Source of the DNA: Pseudaminobacter sp040045035
GTDB taxonomy: Bacteria > Pseudomonadota > Alphaproteobacteria > Rhizobiales > Rhizobiaceae
Direction: 5' to 3'
Length of the DNA stretch: 64,000 bases
NCBI RefSeq assembly: GCF_040045035.1
Contig: NZ_JBDZDS010000007.1
Span: 211,957 to 275,956, forward strand
The translations under genes and the position numbers were made by a program. The notes under the pieces are model-generated. The model did no database searches. It saw nothing but the letters and a program-made list of their open reading frames with translations, and was not told the DNA's origin. Shown piece after piece: positions 34,147 to 43,031 of this stretch. The stretch's first letter is position 1, and each line of letters opens with the position of its first letter.

Positions 34147-34886
34147 GAATCTGGATCCTTTCCGACCTCCACCTCGAACACGCCGACCTGACGGAGCCGC
34201 TCGAGCCGCCGCAGGCGGATGTCTGCGTCATCTCCGGGGACCTCTGCCGTGGCATCGACAACGGCATTCGCTGGCTTACCCGGCACATCGCCCCGGCGAT
34301 GCCCTGCATCTACGTCGCCGGCAATCACGAGTTCTACAAGGGATCCATCCAAGAGGGCATCGCGGCCGGCCGTGCCGCAGCGCAGGCAGCACCGGGCGTA
34401 CACTTCCTCGAGAATGAGGCCGTCATCATCAACGGCGTGCGATTCCTTGGCGCCACCCTCTGGACCGACTTCCGGATACAGGGCGCTCCGGAAGCCGCCA
34501 TGGATCATGCCCGCCGGCGGATGAACGACTACCGGCAGATCTCATGGCAGAGGAATCCATGGAAGCGGTTCCTGCCGCTCCATGCCTACAGGATTCACCA
34601 GGAATCGAGGGCATTCCTGGATGCGGAACTGAGCTCGAGTCCTTCACCCACTGTCGTGGTCACCCACCATCTGCCGCATCCCCGGTCGCTTCCGGGACTA
34701 TTCAAAGGCGACCTGACGAATGCCGCCTTTGCCTCGGACCTATCCAGCATCCTAAAAACGGGAACGCCGGCGCTCTGGGTGCACGGCCACGTGCATGACA
34801 GCTGCGATTATGTCGTTCACAACACCCCATCGTCGCCAACCCGAGAGGATACGGCGACGAGAACAGGGCGTTTGACAGAAAGCTGA
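34143..34886 (+). CDS. calcineurin-like metallophosphoesterase, frameshifted at the 3' end
   Basis: Dinuclear metal phosphoesterase. As read it has 247 residues: metal-ligand motifs SDLHLE (7-12), SGDLCRG (31-37), GNHEFYKG (60-67), VVTHHLPHP and WVHGHVHDSCDY. After VVHNTP the frame continues as SSPTREDTATRT, but the +1 frame from the run CCCC at 34825-34828 reads IVANPRGYGDENRAFDRK to a TGA at 34906, the normal end of this family. One missing C would explain it. The metal-binding core is intact; only the last strand is altered. It overlaps the M41 gene by 4 nt. Confidence 0.8.
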   Translation: MRIWILSDLHLEHADLTEPLEPPQADVCVISGDLCRGIDNGIRWLTRHIAPAMPCIYVAGNHEFYKGSIQEGIAAGRAAAQAAPGVHFLENEAVIINGVRFLGATLWTDFRIQGAPEAAMDHARRRMNDYRQISWQRNPWKRFLPLHAYRIHQESRAFLDAELSSSPSPTVVVTHHLPHPRSLPGLFKGDLTNAAFASDLSSILKTGTPALWVHGHVHDSCDYVVHNTPSSPTREDTATRTGRLTES

Positions 34887-34906
34887 TCGTCCAGGTCGAG
34901 GATTGA

Positions 34907-35286
34907 TAGACAGAAGGAGCTGCCCCGGCGGCCCATGTTGGGCTGCGGTGTAAACGGCAGCTTTGCGCCCCATGTCGGACGTAACGATCAGCTTTGCCTT
35001 CGCCTGGAAGCGGACATTGCCGGCGCGAAGCTGGAGGTCGGGGGGCGCCATTTTCGGGCCGAGGCCGCGACTCCGGCGTAAACGGGGGCTGATCGGTAGT
35101 GCCGCGGATCCGCCAGGCAGGTTCAGAAGTGCCGGATCCCATGGTCGGGTGATTTCGACTACCGAGGAACATACCGGATCGCGCTTGCCCCAGTTCCAGC
35201 AATACTTACAGCCGCTGCGACAGGACAGACGGAAATGTGGTAGACGGCAGATTCGCTCTGCATGCTTCAGAAGTTGGTCGGACGGA
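34907..35286. other. intergenic region, remnants only
   Basis: About 380 nt without a supported gene. It contains GCTTTGCGCCCCAT near 34957-34970 and AAGCGGACATT near 35009-35019, motifs that reappear in degenerate form in other non-coding gaps of this window. It looks like decayed repeat sequence. Confidence 0.4.
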
Positions 35287-35838
35287 TCAGGTCCGACCGG
35301 AGGCTGTCAGAAGCAGCGCATAGGCCAGCACCATCGCGATCAACCCACGAAACGCGAGGCTCACGAAGCGATACTTGGCTTTGGCAATTAGCGACAGGTT
35401 GTCGACGTTGCCGAGGTATTCGTTGAACAGGAACTCCATGTCGTTTCGCTCGCTGGCAGCCAGCAGCGCGGTACGGTTCGCATCCCAGCCGCCCCAGAAT
35501 AGCGACGTCGAGCGGCCGACGCGGCGAGGCAGAACGACGATGATGGCGGCGATCAGCGAGAAGATGGCCGCCAACGCCATGCAGGCGGAAAAGATCGCAA
35601 TTGGAAAATCGGCATCAATATAACGCTGCCATTGAAAGGCGGCGCGCCCTTCTGTTGAAGTTATGATAAATGCGATCATGAATGTAAATATGTAAGCCGC
35701 CTTTTGATCTGCGATCTTTATTTGATCGTAGAAAACGTCGTTTATCTTCTTCAAGTGATCAAAATAGTCGTTTCCGTGAGTCAATTCATTCGCGTTGCTG
35801 CCTACTACAGCAGTATCAAAATTTACAATGTCGTCCAT
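35287..35838 (-). CDS. PycTM/DUF5706-like three-helix membrane protein
   Basis: Membrane protein of 183 residues. The conserved start IKIADQKAAYIFTFMIAF (41-58) leads into the first helix. A second helix is at about 79-103, followed by a cytoplasmic segment with LFWGGWDANR (113-122) and YLGNVDNLSLIAKAKYRFVS (141-160). The third helix is at about 163-179. This layout (an ADQKA helix, an FFG-like loop, then LS-x-IA-x-x-KY before the last helix) is what I recall for DUF5706, the Pycsar effector PycTM. In Pycsar phage defence PycTM is triggered by a cyclic nucleotide. No soluble pyrimidine cyclase gene is adjacent; the nearest cyclase is at 39661-41631. GC content is lower than in neighbouring genes. 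Confidence 0.6.
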   Translation of the reverse strand: MDDIVNFDTAVVGSNANELTHGNDYFDHLKKINDVFYDQIKIADQKAAYIFTFMIAFIITSTEGRAAFQWQRYIDADFPIAIFSACMALAAIFSLIAAIIVVLPRRVGRSTSLFWGGWDANRTALLAASERNDMEFLFNEYLGNVDNLSLIAKAKYRFVSLAFRGLIAMVLAYALLLTASGRT

Positions 35839-35915
35839 ATATCCTCGCGATCTCAGAACGTATTTGTAAGTGCAAGCAGTGTTGCGACATTACACAATAA
35901 CGTTCAGCATGTATA

Positions 35916-35945
35916 TTGACAGGTTTGTAAAGTTCCGGACATAAC
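35916..35945 (+). promoter_or_regulatory. candidate sigma-70 promoter of the FecR-TPR gene
   Basis: TTGACA at 35916-35921 is followed at 17-18 nt by ACATAA/CATAAC at 35939-35945, in an AT-rich stretch 40 nt before the GTG start at 35984. The -35 box is a perfect consensus; the -10 box is weak. Confidence 0.4.
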
Positions 35946-35983
35946 GCCCTCTCAAAAATCGAGGGGAAATTACCATCACTTCT

Positions 35984-38900
35984 GTGCGCGGCTATTTCAC
36001 GGTCTCGCTGATGATGTCAGCGGCGCTTGGCGGGCAGATTGCTGCCGCCGATCCGATCGCGCGCGCCCGGCCGGCAGCGGGTTCCGTCATTGCGCACAAA
36101 GTCGGCGAAGAAGTCCGCTTCGTGGAGGTGTCCGACTGGCGTTACGTCGACCTGCATCAGGATGTGGTGGCAGGCGACTATTTGCGCACCAACGCCAACG
36201 GCAATCTTGCCGTCCTGTTTGCCGACCGCACACAGATGCGCCTTGGCCGTAATACGACGCTACTGGTGAAGAATGCCACAGCGGGTCAGGATGCCGAGTT
36301 TGCGCTGGAAGGCGGAACCATCTGGGCGCGCGCCGAGCGTGGCGGAACGGGGCTGACTGTCGATACACCGGCCGCCGCCGCCGCAATTCGCGGCACCGAC
36401 TGGACGCTCACTGTCGATGGCAACGGCCGCACTTCTCTGATCGTTCTCGAAGGCAAGGTCGAGCTTGCCAACGAGTTCGGCACCGTCACGGCGGTCCAGG
36501 GCGAGGCGGCGGTCGCCAATATCGGCTCGGCGCCGACAAAGGTCATCATCGTCAATCCGTCCGACCGCGAGCAGATGCAGTTCTTCTTGTCGCTGCGCGG
36601 CTCGTTCAACACGCTGCCGGCCTCGCCGCTGTCGAGCCCCGACATGCGCAAGGCGCGCAGCCAGATCAATGCCAAGGCACCTGGGGAACGGTCCACCGAG
36701 GATTGGGTGACGCTCGCCGAGGTCAACCTCTCCTATGACGGCAGGCATGCCGCGCAGGAGGCCGTGCGGCAGGCACGCGGCTTCCGACTCTCGCCCGCCC
36801 AGGCCGCACGTCTCGCCCTGATCGAAGCGCTGATTGCTGGCGCCGAGAAACGCTATGAAGAAGCGGCCAGGCTGTTCAAGCGGTCGGCTCCTGCGCTCGA
36901 CAGGCGCCGCCGCGCCATGGCTGTGTATGGCGGATACTACGCGCGTGCGCTCGCCGATCCAGCGCGAACGGAAGAGCCGCCCCAGATCAGCGACGGCCCC
37001 TATGCAGCCATCGCGGAAGCGCTGACTATGGGTTTCCTAGTCGACATCAAGTCGGCCATTGCAGTTCTCGAAAAGGCCGAACGGCGCTATCCAGACAATC
37101 CGACGCTTCCGGCGGCGCGGGCTCAGTTCGCCATGCTGCTGGACGATCGGCGGAAGGTGGAGGAGGGCGTGGAGCGGGCGCTTACGCTCGACCCCGATGA
37201 TCCGATGGCGCTTGAAGCGCGCGCAAACTATCGCGCCGGCATCAAGGGCGACGTGGAGGGTGCCTATGCTGACCTGACGCGCGCCTCCGAGCTTGCGCCC
37301 GGGAGCACAACGATCTGGAATGCGCTCGGATTGGTGCAGAACGCTCGTGGCGCCTCGCGCGAGGCGGAAGCCGCTCTGAAGCGCGCCATCGAGCTCGATC
37401 CGCAGGACCCGGTTTCGCACATCAACCTGGCCTATCTCTATCTCGACCAAGACCGCATCGCGGAAGCGCGCAAAGAGATCGACACGGCGTTTGAGGTCGA
37501 TCCGACCTTCGACATCGCGCTTCTAGCGCGCGGCCGCTACCACATGCAGACCGGTGAACTGGAAAAGGCGCGCGAGGATCTTCTGGCCGGCACGACCGCC
37601 AGCCCCGCCGACTCTCAAGGCTTGTTGCTGCTCAGCGCCGCGCATTACGAAAGCGGCGATCTGGAGCCGGGCCGCCAGGCGCTGGACAATGCCGAAAGGA
37701 TGGATGCCAACGACCCGGTGTCCGCCTCCTTCAGGACTGCCGTGGCCATCGACGGCTATGATTCCGACACCGCGATCCGCAGTGCGCAGGAAATGCTCAA
37801 GCGAACGCGCGCGCGGGGCGGCGACTTCGCGGCGCTGAGCGCCAATCACGACGAGGGCTCGACCCTCAACGACGCCTATCGGCTGCAGGGCATGGATGCT
37901 CGCGGCCGTTATTATGGCGAGGCGGTGTTCGACCCGTTCTCGGCCGCCGGCTATATCGACCAGACGGTCTCCGGCGCGCCCAACCCCTTCGTCAACCAGC
38001 TCGACTTCGGCAGCACGACGCCCGAGCCGAGCATCGACGATTCCGCCTTCTCGACCTTCTTCCAGGGGTTGATGCTCAATCCAGCGATGATTTCCGGGCG
38101 CTCGCGCAGCGCCAATCTGGTGCGCCGTCCATTCATCGAGGGTGCGCTCGGCGGCGGGTTCATCAGCACCGGCAGGCACAGTGGCTGGACAACGGAAGCG
38201 GAAGTGCAGGGCTACACCGCAACCCCGGTTCCGTGGAGCATCTACGGTAGGTTTAGTGCAGCCCGCTCTGACCAGTTCAGGGAAGACAACTCCAACGGCA
38301 ATGTCCAGTTCGATCTGAAAGATCAGGAATTCAGCGGAACGGGCTATATTACCGCGCGGCCGACGCCGAATGATCGCGTCGTTGCCTATGCCAACGTCGC
38401 AAAGGAAAAGCCTGACTTCCACAACGCGCTTCTCAACGTGCCGCCGTTCGGAGTTCTCTACGACAGGACGGTCGAGAACGAGGTTGGGAATTTCGGTTTC
38501 GGTTGGAGCCACACTCTCGGCTATCGAAATGTCATCAATGCCGCCGTCTTTGCTTCCGGGTATACCGGCAAGAGCAACGAAGACGGAATTGTTGTCATCA
38601 GCACGATCGGTGGTCCGCTGGTGGGCCTGCGCAGCATCGAAGCCTCGACGAAACAGCAATCCTATATCGGCGCGGTTAACCACATTTATGGCACCGACGA
38701 TGTCACCTGGCGCTATGGCGTGGAAGGCGGTGTCGTTGACCAGACTCAGTCCGAATACTCGATCATGAACTATATTTCGCCGCCGCTTCCGCCGGACATC
38801 TCCGACGCGCGGGCGGAGCTCAACATGAATGTCGGCAAGGCTTACATCGACGCCATCTACGACATAACGCCAGCGCTGAAGGCCGAGGCGGGTCTGTTCG

Positions 38901-39661
38901 GAACAATTCTGCAGGGCGATTCCAGCGGCACGTCATTCTCACGGGGACGCCTTGCGCCACGCATCGGCGGCGCTTGGGCGCCCGCCGAGGGGCACTGGCT
39001 GCGTGTCGCCTACATCCAGGAAACGTCGGCGGTGGATGCCGCCACGCTCGCGCCTGTCGGCGTGGTCGGCATTCAGTCAAACCAGATTCCGCTGGCGCTC
39101 GGCGGCTATACCGACACATTCGCCGCCCGGTGGGATGCGGAGTGGAGCGAGCGCTTGTTCACCAGTCTCGACTACCAACACCAGTCCCTGCACAGCCTGG
39201 CCATTCCAATCCCCGGCGGCATCGACACTATCGACCTCACAGAGGGCCGCATCAACCGGTTTGCAGCAACCGCAAACTACTGGATCGGCGGCGGGTTCGG
39301 TGCATTCGCCACCTTCGCCTATGCGGATTCTAAGAACGAGGACGGGAGCAGCGCCTATTATGGCGAGCCCTTGCCCTATGTGCCGGAAACCGCGGCGCGC
39401 ATCGGCGTGACCTGGGTCAACCCGGCGAACTTCAAGATGACGCTGGCCGGCACCTATGTCGGAACGCGTGCCGGCGATGTCACCGGCACGCGGCTATCGC
39501 CCTACTGGACGGCGGATGCCTTTGCCACCTGGGAACCGCTCGACAAGCGCTTCGAGCTTCAACTGGCAGCCTACAATCTATTCAATGAGCAGTTCGAGGT
39601 CGGTTCCTATACGCCTGGCTGGGGCCGCAGCTTCGTCGGCTCGCTCAAGGTTCGCTTCTGA
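35984..39661 (+). CDS. FecR-TPR-outer membrane beta-barrel fusion protein
   Basis: Very large exported protein of 1225 residues. A signal peptide (about 1-23, ending GGQIAAA) comes first. A FecR domain (about 50-170) follows, with RTNANGNLAVLFADRTQMRL and AAAAIRGTDWTLTVDGNGRT. TPR repeats cover about 230-600 (AIELDPQDPVSHINLAYLYL is one). The C-terminal 500 residues have alternating aromatic strands and end SLKVRF, the pattern of a TonB-receptor-like or other outer membrane barrel. The start is GTG 35984, the only one that leaves a clean signal peptide; the ribosome site GAGGGGAA is rather far away. Its stop overlaps the cyclase ATG, so barrel protein and cyclase are translated together, probably as a sensing pair. 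Confidence 0.85.
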   Translation: MRGYFTVSLMMSAALGGQIAAADPIARARPAAGSVIAHKVGEEVRFVEVSDWRYVDLHQDVVAGDYLRTNANGNLAVLFADRTQMRLGRNTTLLVKNATAGQDAEFALEGGTIWARAERGGTGLTVDTPAAAAAIRGTDWTLTVDGNGRTSLIVLEGKVELANEFGTVTAVQGEAAVANIGSAPTKVIIVNPSDREQMQFFLSLRGSFNTLPASPLSSPDMRKARSQINAKAPGERSTEDWVTLAEVNLSYDGRHAAQEAVRQARGFRLSPAQAARLALIEALIAGAEKRYEEAARLFKRSAPALDRRRRAMAVYGGYYARALADPARTEEPPQISDGPYAAIAEALTMGFLVDIKSAIAVLEKAERRYPDNPTLPAARAQFAMLLDDRRKVEEGVERALTLDPDDPMALEARANYRAGIKGDVEGAYADLTRASELAPGSTTIWNALGLVQNARGASREAEAALKRAIELDPQDPVSHINLAYLYLDQDRIAEARKEIDTAFEVDPTFDIALLARGRYHMQTGELEKAREDLLAGTTASPADSQGLLLLSAAHYESGDLEPGRQALDNAERMDANDPVSASFRTAVAIDGYDSDTAIRSAQEMLKRTRARGGDFAALSANHDEGSTLNDAYRLQGMDARGRYYGEAVFDPFSAAGYIDQTVSGAPNPFVNQLDFGSTTPEPSIDDSAFSTFFQGLMLNPAMISGRSRSANLVRRPFIEGALGGGFISTGRHSGWTTEAEVQGYTATPVPWSIYGRFSAARSDQFREDNSNGNVQFDLKDQEFSGTGYITARPTPNDRVVAYANVAKEKPDFHNALLNVPPFGVLYDRTVENEVGNFGFGWSHTLGYRNVINAAVFASGYTGKSNEDGIVVISTIGGPLVGLRSIEASTKQQSYIGAVNHIYGTDDVTWRYGVEGGVVDQTQSEYSIMNYISPPLPPDISDARAELNMNVGKAYIDAIYDITPALKAEAGLFGTILQGDSSGTSFSRGRLAPRIGGAWAPAEGHWLRVAYIQETSAVDAATLAPVGVVGIQSNQIPLALGGYTDTFAARWDAEWSERLFTSLDYQHQSLHSLAIPIPGGIDTIDLTEGRINRFAATANYWIGGGFGAFATFAYADSKNEDGSSAYYGEPLPYVPETAARIGVTWVNPANFKMTLAGTYVGTRAGDVTGTRLSPYWTADAFATWEPLDKRFELQLAAYNLFNEQFEVGSYTPGWGRSFVGSLKVRF

Positions 39662-41631
39662 TGTTTCAGATCGGGCCGTGGTGGAGAGGCTTCGGCGTTT
39701 CCGCCGCAGCCAAGCGACGAAACAGCGTGCTAACCGTCGTGCTGATCTCAGGTCTTTTCGTTGCCGTCCTGTCGTTGCTGACGCCGTGGAAGTTGCTTGA
39801 GGCCCGGGCCTTCGACTATTTCTCCACTGTGAGCGTTCCACAGCGCCCGGCCGACGGGCCCGTGGTGGTGGCGATCGATGAGCCATCGATGGCCGAGATC
39901 GGCCGGCAATGGCCGTGGCCGCGAAGCTTCCATGCGCAGCTCATTGAGGCGTTGCGCAAGGCGGGGGCCAAAGCGATTGCGCTCGACATCATCTTCGCCG
40001 AGCCTGCCGCCACCCCCGAAGCGGACGAGGCATTGATGCGCAGTCTCGGCCCCGATGTGATCTTGGCCGGTGACGAGACCCTCATCGACACGCCGCAGGC
40101 GTTGCAGCATATCCGGGTTGAGCCTCTGGCATTCTTCACTGACGCCGGCGCCAAAACCGGTATCGCTTCGATTGTCTTCGACGGCGATGGAATTCTTCGC
40201 CGGCTACCTGGCTATGAAGATGGCTTTGCCGCCCAACTGTTGCGTGCTGCCGGGCGACCGGCGGATGTGCCGGACGATGCCCTTTTACAGAGTTTCGGAC
40301 CCTCGCGCACTTATCAGACGGTCTCCTACTATCAGGCGCTGGACCCGGAAGCGTTTCTACCCCCGGACTTCTTCCGCGATCGGGTGGTGATGGTGGGCCT
40401 CAGTCTCCAGAACGCGCCGACAATCGCTGAAGGCGGCGCAGATGTGCACGCCACGCCCTTCACCATCCGCACCGGCCGGCTGGTTGCGGGCGTCGAGATT
40501 CAGGCGGCTGTCTTCGACAATCTGGCCGCCGGGCTTTACATCGAGCGAGCTTCGCTTGCCGTGGCGCTGCTCTCGATCGCCGTGGGTGCAGGTTTGGCCG
40601 GGATTGCCGTGCGCCGCCGCACCGGCTGGCGCACCGTGGCCGGCGGGGTCCTGGCACTGGCGGCGATCGCGGCAGGCAGTTTTGTAACCCTCCGTTATGG
40701 TCGCGTCTTCGTGCCGCCATTCGCGCCGTCGCTGGCGTTCCTGCTCGTCACCGGTTCGCAGGGCGCACTGGATTTCGCGTCGGAGCGGCGGCAGCGGCGC
40801 GGCATCACGCGCGCCTTCTCGCAATATCTCTCCCCGGCACTGGTGCAGCGGTTGGCGAGTGATCCCTCTTTGTTAAGGCTGGGTGGGGAGGTACGGACGC
40901 TCACCATTCTGTTTTGCGACATACGTGGCTTCACCACCATTGCCGAGGGGATGAAGGATAACCCGCAAGAGCTGACGGTCCTCATCAATCGGTTACTGAC
41001 GCCCCTTTCCGACATCGTGCTGGCGAACGGCGGCACCATCGACAAATATATCGGCGACTGCATCATGGCGTTCTGGAACGCGCCGCTCGATGATCCCGAC
41101 CACGCTGTTCACGCCGTGCGCGCTGGGCTCGACATGCTTACCGCACTAGACAGGCTGAACGCCGAATTCGTCGAGGAAGGCAAACAGGCCGGAATACTGC
41201 CACTGAGGCTCGGCATCGGCATCGGCATCAACACCGGCGACTGCGTCGTCGGCAACATGGGCTCAACGCAACGTTTCGACTATTCGGCACTCGGCGATTC
41301 CGTCAATCTGGCGTCGCGCTTGGAAAGCGCCTCGAAGGAGGTCGGCGTGCCGCTGGTGATCGGCGAGGCGACGGCAAAGCTGGTGGCACCACACTTCCCC
41401 GTCTTTGAGCTCGACCGATTGACGGTCAAGGGTAAGACGGTGGCGACGTCGGTGTTCACCGTCGTGCCGGACGCAAAGGCCGACCATCTGACGCTGCATA
41501 CGAGCGTGCTTGCCGCACGCGACGCTGGCGACCCGTGCCCGAGTGAAGCGATCACCAAGCTTGTAGAGCTGGTCCCGAGCCTTGCTGCCTTCTACCAGCG
41601 TGTGGTGGCTCACGCGGGCGCGGACCTCTAA
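39661..41631 (+). CDS. CHASE2-domain class III adenylate/guanylate cyclase
   Basis: Inner-membrane receptor cyclase of 656 residues. It has an N-terminal helix (about 22-42), a periplasmic CHASE2 sensor (about 45-290) with VVVAIDEPSMAEIGRQWPWP, three helices (about 295-370) and a cytoplasmic catalytic domain. Metal-binding Asp420 is in FCDIRGF and Asp466 in YIGDCIMAFW. Lys462 and Asp540 (FDYSALGDSVNLASRLE) are the adenine-selecting pair, so cAMP is the expected product. The ATG overlaps the stop of the FecR-TPR-barrel gene. A periplasmic signal from that protein to CHASE2 is plausible but inferred. Confidence 0.9.
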   Translation: MFQIGPWWRGFGVSAAAKRRNSVLTVVLISGLFVAVLSLLTPWKLLEARAFDYFSTVSVPQRPADGPVVVAIDEPSMAEIGRQWPWPRSFHAQLIEALRKAGAKAIALDIIFAEPAATPEADEALMRSLGPDVILAGDETLIDTPQALQHIRVEPLAFFTDAGAKTGIASIVFDGDGILRRLPGYEDGFAAQLLRAAGRPADVPDDALLQSFGPSRTYQTVSYYQALDPEAFLPPDFFRDRVVMVGLSLQNAPTIAEGGADVHATPFTIRTGRLVAGVEIQAAVFDNLAAGLYIERASLAVALLSIAVGAGLAGIAVRRRTGWRTVAGGVLALAAIAAGSFVTLRYGRVFVPPFAPSLAFLLVTGSQGALDFASERRQRRGITRAFSQYLSPALVQRLASDPSLLRLGGEVRTLTILFCDIRGFTTIAEGMKDNPQELTVLINRLLTPLSDIVLANGGTIDKYIGDCIMAFWNAPLDDPDHAVHAVRAGLDMLTALDRLNAEFVEEGKQAGILPLRLGIGIGINTGDCVVGNMGSTQRFDYSALGDSVNLASRLESASKEVGVPLVIGEATAKLVAPHFPVFELDRLTVKGKTVATSVFTVVPDAKADHLTLHTSVLAARDAGDPCPSEAITKLVELVPSLAAFYQRVVAHAGADL

Positions 41632-41736
41632 CGTCCTGTTGTCATTCAGGGTAAGGGAGCGGCGGCAGGAGTGGCATCCTTTGAGTGTAAGCGCGGTCGG
41701 GAAACGAGCTGCGGGCAGGCCCACTCAACAGAGCTT

Positions 41737-43023
41737 TCACGCTAAGCCGATGGATGATTCCGAAGCGGGGGCTGCGGATGTGGACTGAACCACACCTGCG
41801 GCGCGTTCGAGCTTCTCAAAAACAAGGTCGAGCTCGGTATCGGTGACCGTCATCGGAAGGGAAAAGCCCATGCTGGCTGGCCCCTTGGCGGTTGTCGACA
41901 GGCCCCCGGCCATGCAGGCGCTGACGAGGCGAGCCGTGAACTCCGGCCCAGCCGTCATGCCGCACGCGGCCGGATCGAACTCGACTGCAAGCAGCAGGCC
42001 ACGCCCCCGCACGCCGATTATCGTCGGCGTTTGCCGGGCGAGCTCGGCGATACGCGCGATGATCCGCGTCTCAAGCTCGGCGGCGCGCTCCACAAGCCCA
42101 TCGCGCTCGATGATTTCGATGGTGGTCAAGGCCGCCAGTGCGGTGAGCGAATTTTTCTCATGGGTGTAGTGGCCAAGGTCGAGTTCGGGCGCCACATTGA
42201 GGCGCGCATCAGCGATGACGGCCGCGATCGGCAGGATGCCGCCCCCCAGGCTCTTGCCCATGACCACGGCATCGGGCACCACGCCGACATGCTCGAAGGC
42301 GAAGAACCGCCCTGTCTTGCCGAGGCCCGACGGAATCTCGTCGAAGATCAGCAGCGCTCCATGTTCGTCGCACAGGCGGCGCACTTCCTGCCATAATCCC
42401 GCGGGCGGCACATGGCAGTTCGAGCGGATCGGCTCGGCGATAACCGCAGTGATGCCTCCGTCCGATTGCGCGAATGCATGGCGCATGTCCTCGAGCATGC
42501 GCTCCGGTCCACGTTCCGGCGCCCAATATGGCGTCGCGTGCCAGCGGCCCGGCAGCAGCGGCCCCAGGCGAGCGTCGGGCCGGGCCTCCGAAAGACCGAA
42601 CGCGCCAAACCCGTGGCCGTGATAGCAGCCTTCCAGCGAGATCGTTTCATGGCGTCCGGTGGCCACACGCGCAAGCTTCAGGGCAATCTCGATCGCGTCG
42701 GATCCCCCGGTGGCGAAAAGCACCCTGGCCGGCGCCCCCGGCCAGCGCGCGAGCAGCTTTTCGGCAAGCGCGACGGCAGGCTCGTTGGTGAAGCGCCGCG
42801 GCGAGAAAGGCAGCGTTTCCAGTTGCCGTTTCAGGGCCGCCACCACCTCGGGGTGCCGGTGGCCTATGTGGTGGACGGTGTTGCCGTGCAGGTCGATGAA
42901 GCGCCGTCCATCGACGTCCTCGAGCCACATGCCTTCCGCCGCACGCAGCGCGGAGATGCATGGGCTCGACCCTTCCTGATGAAAGAAAGCTGCGGCATCG
43001 CGGTCGACGAGGTTGTTTGGCAT
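41737..43023 (-). CDS. class III PLP enzyme, candidate (R)-1-hydroxy-2-aminoethylphosphonate ammonia-lyase
   Basis: PLP-dependent fold-type I enzyme of 428 residues from ATG 43023. It has ATGGSDAIEIALKLARVA, the cofactor Asp in LIFDEIPSGLGKTGRFF and the PLP Lys in VVMGKSLGGGILPIAAVIAD. The last gene of an operon whose transporter looks like the 2-aminoethylphosphonate (PhnSTUV) type, 8 nt after the permease. PbfA, a class III homologue acting as (R)-1-hydroxy-2-aminoethylphosphonate ammonia-lyase, is known in such clusters, so this is my preferred assignment. An ordinary omega-aminotransferase is the alternative. Confidence 0.65.
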   Translation of the reverse strand: MPNNLVDRDAAAFFHQEGSSPCISALRAAEGMWLEDVDGRRFIDLHGNTVHHIGHRHPEVVAALKRQLETLPFSPRRFTNEPAVALAEKLLARWPGAPARVLFATGGSDAIEIALKLARVATGRHETISLEGCYHGHGFGAFGLSEARPDARLGPLLPGRWHATPYWAPERGPERMLEDMRHAFAQSDGGITAVIAEPIRSNCHVPPAGLWQEVRRLCDEHGALLIFDEIPSGLGKTGRFFAFEHVGVVPDAVVMGKSLGGGILPIAAVIADARLNVAPELDLGHYTHEKNSLTALAALTTIEIIERDGLVERAAELETRIIARIAELARQTPTIIGVRGRGLLLAVEFDPAACGMTAGPEFTARLVSACMAGGLSTTAKGPASMGFSLPMTVTDTELDLVFEKLERAAGVVQSTSAAPASESSIGLA

Positions 43024-43031
43024 TGTCTTGC

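Noticed and set aside
35275..35296. Inverted repeat GTCGGAC/GTCCGAC at the end of the PycTM-like gene
   Set aside because: It overlaps the coding end, has a short stem and no T-run on either strand, so it is not supported as a terminator.
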